From: Tubulanus polymorphus
Lineage: Eukaryota; Nemertea; Palaeonemertea; Tubulaniformes; Tubulanidae
Assembly: GCF_964204645.1 (NCBI RefSeq)
Contig: NC_134026.1
Span: forward strand, 9,249,450 to 9,313,449
DNA length: 64,000 nt
Direction: 5' to 3'
Below the pieces are notes generated by a model that saw only the letters and a list, made by a program, of their open reading frames with translations, searched no databases and was not told the origin of the DNA. A program made the position numbers and the translations under genes. Positions 52,516 to 63,240 of the stretch are shown here, piece after piece. Position 1 is the stretch's first letter, and each line of letters opens with the position of its first letter.

Positions 52516-53466
52516 CTATCTCGCGCAAGATATTTTCATACAGAAATATTTACGAATCTCACGTCCCAACAAAAGATATATGTAGAAATTTGTTGAGTAG
52601 TTACACGTGTTGAACATACTGAATATGTCAAAAAGGAAATCCTTCTTGCTCTTTCTAATTGGTAAGAATACATTCATCGAGGTTGGAAGCGTGAACATGG
52701 CGAAAGAAAGTGAAACTGTAACGAGCATTATTGTTGTGCGTTTTGCTTTCGTGGTTTTTTTATCAGACGAAACCGATGCCAACAACTCAGAACCTCTGAA
52801 TAACTGAACGATTATGAGACAGTTGGATGTAACAATTAACGTTAAAGGCAACAAGAAAACGTGAACGACGAATATAGCGAAAACTATTGATTGCTGATAT
52901 ATTGCATAAAAACATCGGACAAACTCGGAGGAAAAATTCATCATAACTGATGGTGGAATTCCTATGACCACTGAATTAGCTAGAAAGATAAAAATGATGG
53001 AATGTCGTGCAAATTTAGATGTACACACCAAACGAGATGCGAACGGGAATAGCACAACTACCGCACGTTCTAGAGATATAGCAACGATTAACCATGAACT
53101 ACTTGATGACGCTAGTCCCATTTTGCATTCATAAATTTTACAACTGATCAATGACTTCACCACAAATATAGGACCAATATCCACGTGCAAAAGAACAAAC
53201 TGTATCAGTGGAATCAGTGTAAGGTTGATGCAGTACATACAATCCGTGATTGACAAAGCGATCAGATAATTGGCGTAAGATAATCTTCGGAATCGGCGAC
53301 TCGTCATTATCAGGAAAGTAACTGAATTCCCGAAGGCACCAAGCACAAATAAGGTCAGGTAAATGGCCAATGACAACGCACGGTATCTAACAGAACGGTT
53401 TGCCAGAGACATAAGAGCGATGTAACTGTTATAAGGCCGGCCAAATTGCATATCAGTGCAATTCAT
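52516..53466 (-). CDS. Rhodopsin-like GPCR, paralogue 2 of a local pair
   Basis: A 316-residue class A receptor, single exon. The frame allows Met at 53475, but the second Met (53466, MNCTDMQFGRPY) aligns with the start of paralogue 1 and is preferred. Features parallel those of paralogue 1: Asn in helix 1 (FGNS), LSITD in helix 2, SLERAVVVLFPF at the helix 3 end, a basic third loop with KTTKAKR, FTLPT in helix 6 (the TFP of paralogue 1 is changed), and NFYIYLLLGREIRKYF at the end of helix 7. The frame is intact. The pair and two broken copies nearby show ongoing tandem duplication and loss. Confidence 0.88.
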   Translation of the reverse strand: MNCTDMQFGRPYNSYIALMSLANRSVRYRALSLAIYLTLFVLGAFGNSVTFLIMTSRRFRRLSYANYLIALSITDCMYCINLTLIPLIQFVLLHVDIGPIFVVKSLISCKIYECKMGLASSSSSWLIVAISLERAVVVLFPFASRLVCTSKFARHSIIFIFLANSVVIGIPPSVMMNFSSEFVRCFYAIYQQSIVFAIFVVHVFLLPLTLIVTSNCLIIVQLFRGSELLASVSSDKKTTKAKRTTIMLVTVSLSFAMFTLPTSMNVFLPIRKSKKDFLFDIFSMFNTCNYSTNFYIYLLLGREIRKYFCMKISCAR

Positions 53467-53475
53467 GATTCGCAA

Positions 53476-54284
53476 GAATTAACGTCGTTGGTCGTGGTAT
53501 TTCTGTAATATGGAATAACAACAGCTAATACCAATTTGTAGTCGGGCTTCGTGATTCTATACAATTTCATTCAACTATCGTCTTCAGATTGGTGAGCTTG
53601 AGATTTATCCATACAAATTGAATTATCCTGAATCCATTGTAAGTGTGGTATAGAATTTCAACGATTCCATTTTCCGTATGGATATTGCATAATTAGTTTG
53701 GACCGTCTATGTTTAAACCAAACGCATTGAAATGTACTCTTCACGTATACTCTTTATAAAAAGAAACGAACGCATTTGGTTCGTCTGGTTCTCCGGCCGT
53801 TCGAAGATTTTGCAATGCCGAACATCAGAAAATAGTACACCCGAGAACCCAAAAATTGGTTGATGAGATTGATTGAATGAAACGAAAAACCTTTTTTCAA
53901 CCAGTGGATAATTCGGGCCAAAATAAGAAAGGCGTTCTTCAATCTGTGTTAAAAATATCAAACATAACAAAACATCGTTTGTATTGTTTTAACGCTTCAT
54001 AAAGACCCGGATCAACCGTTTTAAATCAGTGAAAAAGCATACAAACCGGTTAACCGTTTAACCCTTTCAAGCACTTAAGGTTTTATGTTGGCCCGAATCA
54101 ACCTCAATAACCTGGCAATGCCCATACAATACTTTGAACATGTCTAGTTGTACAATGAATTGACGAATAGATTAAACATCTTCGAATTACCAATTTTTAT
54201 TAAACTCGTCTCAAGTAAATCAAAATTTCTGAACAAGACTAGTTCCTAATACAGTTTTTTTTCAAGTTCTGCATAGGCCTATTA
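53476..54284. other. Intergenic between GPCR paralogue 2 and the glycosyltransferase
   Basis: The receptor promoter should lie at the left and the glycosyltransferase 3' UTR at the right. Open frames on the minus strand at 53713-53970 have no recognisable domain. No repeat family recognised. Confidence 0.45.
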
Positions 54285-57127
54285 TCATATGCCGCCTGGA
54301 TTAGGGCCCACTAATTTCATATACCTCTCAGTCACATTTACAAACATATCACCGGCAATTTTTTTAATATCTCGTTTCGTAGAATCGACGAAACCCTTTA
54401 GATATGTATGCGCAAATGCGTGGTTTGTGTATGCTGATTTTCTCTTAGGGTGGTTCGTGAAACCGTTAGATATCAAGTGAGAGCATATTTTCTTCTTTAG
54501 CGAAAACGCTTTCCGCTCACTCCGTCTCAGTCTGCACGTTCGCCTGAAGAGATTCACATTTGTTTTGTCGAAATCCGGATTGAAATCGTAATGATATGGA
54601 ACGTATACCGCGTCGCAAATTGAACCAATTGACGCGTTTCTGGCAGCTTTGTATTTTTCCAACTGTCGGGTAACCATCAGTGGACCGGCCTTTCCCAACA
54701 AGTCGTCCTCATCGGTGTTTTTATCGACCGCGGGAAGGTTACGGATGATGTGCGCGAAAAACTGGTGTCCCGGTGTGGACATGATAATGGCACTCATTGC
54801 TATGGATTCGAGACCGAATAGTAAAACAGTATGCGCTTCGTGGTCTTCCGGAATGAGTAGAGTATGCGCGCGAGTCAGTTGTTCGTCCCACGGTCTCAAA
54901 GCTGACACATCAAGATCGGCGTACACACCCCCAAACTCGTACAATACGAAAAATCTCATCGCGTCTGCTCGTTCCATGTATTTCGGATAATTTCGAAACA
55001 TCTCGATATATTTCGGAAATCTTCTGCTGACAAATTCGTCCATTTGCTTTGCGGTCCAGAACCAATATTCCCAGTCAGGATTGTATTTCATCCAAGTTTC
55101 AACGTACTTCGCTTGACTTCCAGGGATGGACTCCGTGTTCCATGTTTGATGGATACGTTTCGGTATCTATAGAAGTAAAAAATGACATAAATAGTCAAGT
55201 CCTGAATTTACTTAACAGCGTAGGAATGCATTTTTTCTCATCTAAAATGAGTTATTGGTCCAATTATGGACTCTAAAACGAAGAGTGTATTCGTTTTAGA
55301 GTCCAAGGTCTGACCGATTTCAGCTGATGTGTGTGCGTAGTACGGGATTTGCTACCGTGTCGATGTCGCCGTCACCATGCCGTATGATCAAATGCCAAAT
55401 CTCAATATATTTTACCAAGCAGCTAACAAAAATAAACCCCAATCATTCACTCTACGTTTCAGGGTGGATAGAAGATTACTACATCAACCGGGACCAAAAT
55501 GTCCGCGTGTTATGTATATACGTATTCTTCGTTGTTAAGGAAAAAAATCTGTATATTCGAATAACCATCCGACAGCCGTTTCCGATTTCAAAATCATACC
55601 CCCTGTTTCGTTACCCGCAGGTGTGGGGGGTTTGTAAGGGTTGCCAAAATATGCGTCAAATCAATGAATAAGAGGGAAAACAGTTTATATTTCAAAATCA
55701 TAAAGATTAAACCCCTATATAGATGTGGAAGGTTTGCAAGGGACACACACCAAATAAGCATAAAATCAAATCAAATCAAGTAATCGGCTATATATAAGAG
55801 GGAAATCAACCCTATTTCATGACCCAAAAAAGAAAGCAATGTGATTCATAGTTAGTACACGGATAGATCGTGCCTTTTAGTTGAAAACGATCCGGCTCGT
55901 CTAGTTGAGATGTGCCCTTTTCATGTTAAGCATTGATGGGTGGTTGAAGAATTTGTAAGTAAACCTCCGGAAAACATGAAAAATGTTTCCAAAGCACGAA
56001 ATTTTCACGATGGTGTATGCCTTCCGCGTATGGACAGGGCAGGTGACGGTTCCCATGGTGGCTAATCAGGCCACGAAGGAAACAAAATATGAGATGCAAT
56101 TTCCATAAATGTCACATAACGCCACGTTATTGTAACAAGCTATTTGTTTTACTCAGCGTTGAAACAAACGGTTCGTTTTGTTTTAACGTGGCGTTAAACT
56201 AATTTTGTTTTCGTGTCGTATCAAATTGGTGGAATTTGAGTCTATTTTCTTTTTCATTATGACCCGAATCAGCCATCAGACTGTTATGATAAGCAATTTT
56301 AGATATTTAGGAAACATATAGAAATATATCAGTTTATATAACTATAATACAAAAAACTCGGTTTTAATTAATGGGAAACGAGCATGTGTTAATGGGAAGT
56401 TGATGTCCATTTGTTTTGATAGCTAGTTTAGTTTATGTCACGGATTAATAGATAGTGTTCATGGGAATTCAATCTCCATTTGCTATGACAGCTTCCAGGG
56501 TTTCGACACCAAATCTGTTCTGCGACCCGAAGAAAGAACCGAAATATAATGGGAGAGCACTGAATAAGATCGAGGGAACACCTCAGGACAACTAGAATAG
56601 AAAGCTGGCAGTCAATAGGTGTTGATGATAACAGCGTACATTTATCTCTATATGAGTATTTTTCAAGAAATGAATAAAACATTTGCGAGTGTTTTGGAAT
56701 TTAAAACAAACAGTTAGGTTATTGCTCAGTTCGGTCTCGGGTTATTATTCAGTTTGTGTCGTTGTGCGGAGCTGAGGAAGGATACGCTCTCCCACGTTAT
56801 TTCAGTTCCTTTTTCGGGTCGCATAACATTACATTACTTACAAAGCAGAAGATAGAAATGCCACATACACTTATACATTGCATTTCTTTCGTTGATCTCT
56901 AATGCACCTGCAAAGTTATAATTCCTAAATACCTGATTGCATCCACTTCTTTCGGGCAACCTCAACTGTTCGATTACGAGCGCGACGTCATCTTTATAAG
57001 ATATAGGTACTTGAATATGCCACCATTCTCGCGGAACTGTATTGGCGTAAAGGTATACACAAGAAAGAACACCGATGGACATCACGCCGAGAAACATCAG
57101 CTTCAGCATCGACACACGGCGCCACAT
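54285..57127 (-). CDS. Type II membrane glycosyltransferase with DXD motif (GT32-like), 2 exons
   Basis: Predicted Golgi enzyme that transfers a sugar from a nucleotide sugar. Exons 56933-57127 and 54285-55166 join in phase 0 to 358 residues. Exon 1 gives a short cytoplasmic end, a signal anchor (about 8-28, LKLMFLGVMSIGVLSCVYLY) and the start of the stem. Exon 2 begins IPKRIHQTWNTESIPG, the family entry motif (I-P-K-x-I-H-Q-T-W), then PDWEYWFW, then RADAMRFFVLYEFGGVYADLD, with the metal-binding DXD as DLD. A HAFAHTYLKG block lies near the C-terminus. This is the Gly_transf_sug/GT32 pattern shared by inositol-phosphoceramide mannosyltransferases and alpha-1,4-glycosyltransferases; the exact sugar and acceptor cannot be read. 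A downstream in-frame Met at 55091 is internal, not the start. Confidence 0.88.
55268..55304. repeat. Perfect 15-bp hairpin in the glycosyltransferase intron
   Basis: GGACTCTAAAACGAA, a 7-base loop, and the exact inverse. It has no T-run and no known role; it could be a tiny foldback repeat or simple chance palindrome extension. Confidence 0.8.
55597..55800. repeat. Dispersed repeat in the glycosyltransferase intron
   Basis: Two diverged direct units can be seen (AGGTGTGGGGGGTTTGTAAGGG near 55620 and GATGTGGAAGGTTTGCAAGGG near 55722), each followed by CAAATCAA and AAGAGGGAAA words. Related in inverse orientation to 32725-32830. Confidence 0.5.
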
Positions 57128-58440
57128 TTTGTCCTGTGTTTTTAAAATATCTCTAGTTGTATTTGATAGAATCTAAATACTCATTGTTTAAGACTTAATT
57201 ATGTTTATACAAAAGCAAAGTAAAGTAAGTATTGTTATGGATCACATCGAACACAAAATGCCATAATCGGTTCATTCGACGTTCATTCAAATATTCATTT
57301 TGAGTGTGCTGATATTTTATTTACTTATTATTTATTTATTCATTTATTTTTTCCTGGCTTTTCTAAATGCAAAATGAAATTTGGAATCCATGGAATCCGA
57401 ATTCACATTTTGAAAACTTTTAGGAAACTTACACAATTCAATTCCAGATTGATTTCGATCATGCATTCGATATTCTTTAGAATGAGAATAATTCATTAGT
57501 GCACGAGATCCCGGTTCGATACCGGGCGAGAGCACGTAATTTCACGGTCACTTCTTGATCATTGCACAGGGAAGAGCATCGCGGCCACCTAGCATTTATT
57601 TCTGTAGTCTAAAAAAGTTCACTAATGCCTAAAAATTGATGTGTATGCTATCAGGATTGCTCACGGAGTATATCCGTTTTAATTGTTCAGAAAAATACCT
57701 AGAATCTATCATAGATTGATGTGTCCAGATACATGATAAACTGCAATTAACAAAATTGTTCAAATAAAAAACTACCAGGGACTCTTAAATCTATTATCTA
57801 GCTAGAAATTTCGGGGTGAAATACACATGGCGACATCTTGCGGGCGCAGCAATAACAATCTGTAGCTACGCTTGTGCGAACGCACACTCTGATTTGGTCC
57901 AGGGTGCGGACCCATTTAGATCGGTCTAACTACATAGTAAGTTGTCTTGTGGGCGCGGCTATTATGTTCACAAATAAGCAATACTCAATGAACTCAATAT
58001 GCATAATGATTTAGGTCACATTTCGTAAATATTTTCTATGCTAATCCGTAACTACGATCTATAAGTTATCAAATCTATTGAATCACGCGCTGGTCTTTCA
58101 TTGGTTTTCATAATAGGCCTACGGTGGTGCGAAAACATTCGTCGAATAATTCATATTGGCTATTGATGATCGTTGATGGCATAGCTACTATGTGACGATG
58201 TTGAAAAAAGAAATTGTCTGTCGCGCTAATCAGCAATGGGCATTGTGTATCAAATGTTACGACTGGTTGTTTATCCTCCATTCTTTCCATTTCTTTAACA
58301 TTGATATATGCCTAAAATGTATGTCTTAAGTAGGCTTCAGCGGGGAACAATAAATAATCGGTGATCATGGCTGGTGCATAGATGCTTTGTGCATTCGCAA
58401 TTTGATTTATACTATGTGACGATGTTGAAAATTATCTGTC
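57128..58440. other. Upstream of the glycosyltransferase; repeat copies only
   Basis: The promoter of the minus-strand glycosyltransferase should be just right of 57127. At 57505-57530 there is a B-box-like GGTTCGATACCGGGCG without a tRNA cloverleaf. The stretch 57690-57960 is a diverged copy of the right half of the element at 27016-27631. Around 58190-58230 and 58413-58455 a direct repeat (TGTGACGATGTTGAAAA, TGTCGCG) is seen. No gene. Confidence 0.5.
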
Positions 58441-58449
58441 GCGGCAGTA

Positions 58450-59278
58450 ATGGCATGTATACAATACAATATAAGTCAGGAACATGACCCCCAAAAATAT
58501 GGAATCCATATGACTGAATATTATTAGATAAATTGCACTGTTGTTGCCATGGCAACCCTTTCAACTCAGAACTTACCCCAAAAACAAAAATAAAGCATGG
58601 TAACCATGGTAACTAAAACAACAATATTTTGTTGCCATGGTGACAATATCCTCTAAGGTTCGCAGACAGTAAAGATGTTTTGGGAAATGGATGATTGAAA
58701 AACTTTTTGAAATGATAGATGTCATCATATGTAAATGTACTGTTGAGCGCAATTAACACTACAAATGAATCTTTAAGAATTACAATTCACCTTTTCTCCT
58801 GAGCTTTATTTTGTATCAAAAGAAGCGTACACTTCGGCTCTTCCTGTGGAAACAACATTTCTCACTGTTTCTGGAAAATTGTTTAAGTTATGAGGGAAAA
58901 TGTCATAGGAAATTATGTTTTTTGGGGTAAATTTTGCGTAGAAAGTGTTGCCATGGCAACAACTATGTAATTTTTCTTAATCCCGCGTGATAGATTTAAG
59001 GAACACCTTTCAAACATCACATGCATCACATGAAATATTTTCTTTCTAAAAAAGTTTTACCAGAAAAAAAATTCTATGAAATGTAAAACATTTATTATGT
59101 AGGATAACAAAGTAGGTTGCTATGGAGATGGATTGTTGCATGATGTCCCCCTATATCAGATAAATTGTTGCTCTATCCTGAAACTAAAGATGACTAGCTT
59201 TCAAATTATGCCAGTCGCTATAATATTCAGTCACACGGAATTCCCTCTTTTTGGGGGTCATGTATATTGTTTTTAGGG
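58450..59278. mobile_element. Non-coding TIR element of about 0.8 kb
   Basis: Left end region 58453-58545 contains ACAATATAAGTCAGGA, CATGACCCCCAAAAATATGG, and CATATGACTGAATATTAT; the right end (59195-59270) reads the same words in inverse (CAATATACATGACCCCCAAAAAGAGG, and TGTGACTGAATATTATAG on the minus strand). The interior has many GTTGCCATGG words and no coding potential. It seems to have inserted into the second copy of a duplicated segment: text on both sides (58300-58365 and 59305-59353) is alike. Confidence 0.65.
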
Positions 59279-59279
59279 C

Positions 59280-61530
59280 GCAATGCCGTCATTACTAATA
59301 TACGTCTAAAAATTCATGTTTTCAGTAGGTTTCACCAGAGAACCATAAACCTTATTTGAGCGAATATACTGATTTTCCGATCATTTCATTTCGTATTTTG
59401 ATATCTATATCTATTAGATAGATCCCACCATTATTGAACATATTATTATAAAACAAATCAAACAAAATAAACAATTAAATACATAGATCGCAACGAAGAT
59501 AGACAGGTACGATTTAAGTTCGATTAGATGCCAAACAACAGCTGGCTCGATCATCTATTTCTAAACATGAGATGCTCTTTGTTGTCGACCGTTATTCGTA
59601 ATTAGATCTTGATCATGCCTCTCCTTCCATGCCTGTGTACGTGCACCTTATATCTATTTCATGTTATCTAACCATATCTGCATGTAAAGTTGAAGGTACA
59701 AACAAAACCTTAAGTGAATGATTTTTTTACGCATCTGGCTATTTATCATATCATATTTAATTTGATGCTTGAAGTTATATTTGTACAGTACGGTACTTGC
59801 CTCGTGGACTCTTCCTGAAAACATATTTTTGTAATTCTGGTAATGTGTACTATATGTATATATTAAGTGACGATCATGTCACTTGATTATGATGAATAAA
59901 CTAACTTAAACTTGAACTTACAGTTGTTTTTTTATGTTTAACGATGATTTTTTATATGATATGATACGATATGATATGATGATTTAGGCTATTTTTCATA
60001 TAAATCTTTTTACAGAATGACCAAATGAACAATATACATAAAAATGTAATGATGATTAATTAACGAAGGACTGCTTTGAAGCAACGGTTCGATAATACGG
60101 ATCATGATACGAAACATATTAGCTTATACTAACATATATATATAAATTATAATTCAAGGTGTATGGAAATTAGGAATATCGGTCAGCAAGAGAATGTTTT
60201 TTTTGCCTTTTGTTTTTATATGTACCGGTATATCTAATTTATTCCAATATAGGGAGCCTAGAATCTTTAATGAATATTTCTTTTGTTCCTGGAAAATGTC
60301 TGACAATGTCTGGTTGAACGGTTGCGGAACTCGTTTCTACGTCCATAGCGTGATTGCAATATTTATTACAGCCACCTTTCCGTGTAGGCCCCTAACAAAA
60401 ATACATTTTCTATGTACATCGACAATATATAAGCCTCGATTGTGAACTAATGGCCACAATTATAAAGATCTAATATCAGTCATCTTATATTTTCAAGTTT
60501 TTTCCCAAAGATGCTTCATTTTTTGGATGAAAGCTAATCGGTTTTGCCACAGGAAATGATTGGCTACGGATCTGCAGGTGCCTTGTATGTACCGAAAACT
60601 GATTATCATGTGTACCCTACCTGTTGAAGTTCAAAAACCCTCCACAATCTCTCCTTCGTGCAGGTAAAATGCATAAATCTTCCGTACTCGATCATGTCTA
60701 CGGCTATTTCATGATCTATCTTTTAATTAATTGTCAAGACGCAAATGAATGTATAGAAATCTGTCATAAGACAAATTAGATTGCAGCAGATATTAACTCG
60801 TTCTTACTATATAATGTAATGCGCAGCCGATTCAATATCATACTAAAAATATATATGTTTGGAGTATACAATCGAATAATTTGAATTGATATCGAACTCT
60901 TTTCACTACCCTTCGAAATTGTACGCGCATGTAGTATCTTTTTGCTTTATTATGAAAACAGTGGTATAGGTTTTGATGGGAACGAACATCGTGAACATGC
61001 TAATAAACATATCAATATTCAATTGATGATTATGCATTCCTCTTGCAATGCCAACCACCCAGATTAATGCAAATAACTTTTTTACACGATCGAAAGTTCT
61101 ATTCCCTGACGATATTGGTAAGAGCTGTTCAATTGATAAATCTCGTCATTACCTATTGGATCAAATGAGTTTTTATAGAAAATCTTTAAAAAGTGACACG
61201 AATTGTTTACCAGATACTAGTAGTGTAAAGAATATAAGGATGACTACTAGTATTCGGTCGAACATTAGATAAATGTTCGATCCACATATTACGAGTTGAG
61301 TAAAAACGTTGACCTAAATTTTGGTAAATGTGGGATTTTTCTCATTTGATTGTATTACAACAACCTTGTACATATCCCCGTATTGTTTGTTTGTCGCGAT
61401 CGTAACGCGTGCTCAGACGTATCTGTCAACTCTACACGATTTACGCGCGGTGATTTATTTGAAAGTTAGCCAGTGTGTAGTCGTGTCCAGTGTTGCGGGC
61501 ACGCATTAAACTCTCTCGTCTCGTTCGAGT
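59280..61530. other. Gene-poor AT-rich stretch
   Basis: No gene recognised. A retroposon-like tail with GAATAAACTAACTTAAACTTGAACTTACAG is near 59893-59923, comparable in style to the tail at 7083-7100. Short (ATGATATGAT) runs occur at 59955-59985. Open frames of 60-85 codons on the plus strand have no recognisable domain. Confidence 0.5.
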
Positions 61531-61675
61531 ATGTTGAAACATGTAAACGCAGCCAGGTAAGGTTCAGGAGTGTATTTGGTATTTGATTCGACGGTTGGAC
61601 ACCATTGATTGACTTATTTCAGGCAAGAACTTAGCGCAAGCTGTACATTCAGACTTTTTCTCTGCCCGCCATCTG
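61531..61675 (+). CDS. Possible first two coding exons of an unidentified gene
   Basis: An ATG at 61531 opens MLKHVNAAR and is followed at 61557 by a good donor (CAG|GTAAGG). An acceptor after TTATTTCAG at 61622 continues the frame (QELSASCTFRLFLCPPSG) to another GT at 61676. The upstream 150 bases are richer in CG dinucleotides than the surroundings, as at a promoter. The Arg-rich, acid-free start could be a mitochondrial leader. No further exon was found before the right edge, so this is weak and could be a non-coding transcript or chance. Confidence 0.25.
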
Positions 61676-61845
61676 GTAACGTACACCCGTTTCACCCGTT
61701 TCAACGCGCATTCAAAAAATCTTACATTCACAAATTTTGAATATATGAATTACAGGAAAATTAGACCTACAAAAGATTTGTTTTATCGCGTCATAAAAAA
61801 CTGATTCTGTTCACGTCTTTTTATTGGGAAAATTACAGCTAAAGG

Positions 61846-62362
61846 TACGGAAGCCCCTAGGTGACATACGAGAAAGTTTTTTCACAATTTCGACTTATTA
61901 AGTCGAAATTCGACTTGATTAACACGAAATTCGACTTATTATGTCGAAATTCGACTTATTATGTCGAAATTCGACTTATTAAGTCGAATTTCGACATAAT
62001 AAGTCGAATTTCGTGTTAATTAAGTCGAATTTCGAGTTTTATTTTCATGTCGAATTTCGACTTATTAAGTCGAAATTCGACTTAATTAACACGAAATTCG
62101 ACTTATTAAGTCGAAATTCGACTTAATTAACACGAAATTCGACTTATTAAGTCGAAATTCGACTTAATTAACACGAAATTCGACTTATTAAGTCGAAATT
62201 CGACTTAATTAACACGAAATTCGACTTATTATGTCGAAATTCGACTTATTAAGTCGAAATTCGACTTATTAAGTCGAAATTCGACTTATTATGTCGAAAT
62301 TCGACTTAATAAGTCGAAATTATGAAAAAAATTATCTCATATGTCACCTAGGGGCTTCCGTA
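61846..62362. mobile_element. Palindromic foldback transposon (517 bp) with 6-bp target duplication
   Basis: Begins TACGGAAGCCCCTAGGTGAC and ends with the inverse. It is flanked by TAAAGG at 61840-61845 and 62363-62368, a perfect 6-bp target-site duplication. Almost the entire interior consists of the palindromic word TTCGACTTATTAAGTCGAA and close variants, with a 39-bp period (CGACTTAATTAACACGAAAT joined to TCGACTTATTAAGTCGAAAT) at about 62070-62220. Non-coding. Its ends match those of the integrase-bearing element at 45729-46784. Confidence 0.92.
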
Positions 62363-62368
62363 TAAAGG

Positions 62369-63240
62369 AATCCCTCTCAATTTATTTTTTTTTCAACTTT
62401 GATGTGGAATTCGGATATAAAAAAACCTGAATAGTCTTACATGTTGAATCCGAAGGATTCTTAATTGTATCAAAACCTTTTCAAATTCTGCATGATTTTA
62501 TAGTACGATTTTGCATAGCCTAAGTACGTTGGCATTTTCAGAATTTCGGTTCTTACTCATGCCCCCTAAATGTGGCTTCTGAACAATCGTCTTGACAATC
62601 GTTCCAGAAAAGGGTGGAATGGATTGAGTATAGTCACACACTGCTTGTTTTATTTATCCTAGACTTAAATGTGAATTAGACTAAAAGACTACTTTAGTTC
62701 TGCCCCCGGTAGTTGTATTAGGTTAGATCTGTCTGTCTGCTCTGCTCCGCTCTGTCTGCTCTACCAGGCCCCAGTCTTGGCTGGTGCTCTCTCGATGGTT
62801 TGGTCTAATGTCGAGAATGGCCGTAGGAACGAATTCTAAAGGGGGAGGGGGAGGGGGCAGACCTAGAATAAATTCGTGCGTATGTGGCTCGTAATGAGGT
62901 CATCACTGAGCGCCGCAGGCGAGAAGCACCAAAAGGGTGTCCAGGGCCCTACCTCAGAAAATTTTGAAAAAATTAAATCCATTTAGGTGCATTTTAAGCA
63001 CTTTCCTGGTTGAAATAAGGTGTAATATATTGTCACAATTTCACCATTTCCACCTCTGGATACCTACGGAGACTTACCCTAGGCATGTATTACGTAAAAA
63101 AGATAATGACGATTACATCGGAGCGCATTCAAGGAAGCTTAGGATATACATTATGAAATATGGTTAAAATTCATTAAAGCCCACATGAACTTTCGAAAAG
63201 TTTCAAAATGTAACTTAACGCTATGCAGAAATACGACAAT
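62369..63240. other. Right-hand gene-poor stretch
   Basis: No gene seen. (TCTG)-type words occur at 62730-62765. A G-rich run GGGGGAGGGGGAGGGGG at 62841-62857 may form a quadruplex. At 62890-63050 there is a copy of the GGGCCC / AAAATTTTGAAAAAATT dispersed repeat with the added words GCATTTTAAGCACTTTC, comparable to 23140-23165. Confidence 0.5.

Noticed and set aside
57505-57535. tRNA-like T-arm GGTTCGATACCGGG
   Set aside because: No matching acceptor stem, D-arm or anticodon arm upstream; at most a SINE remnant.
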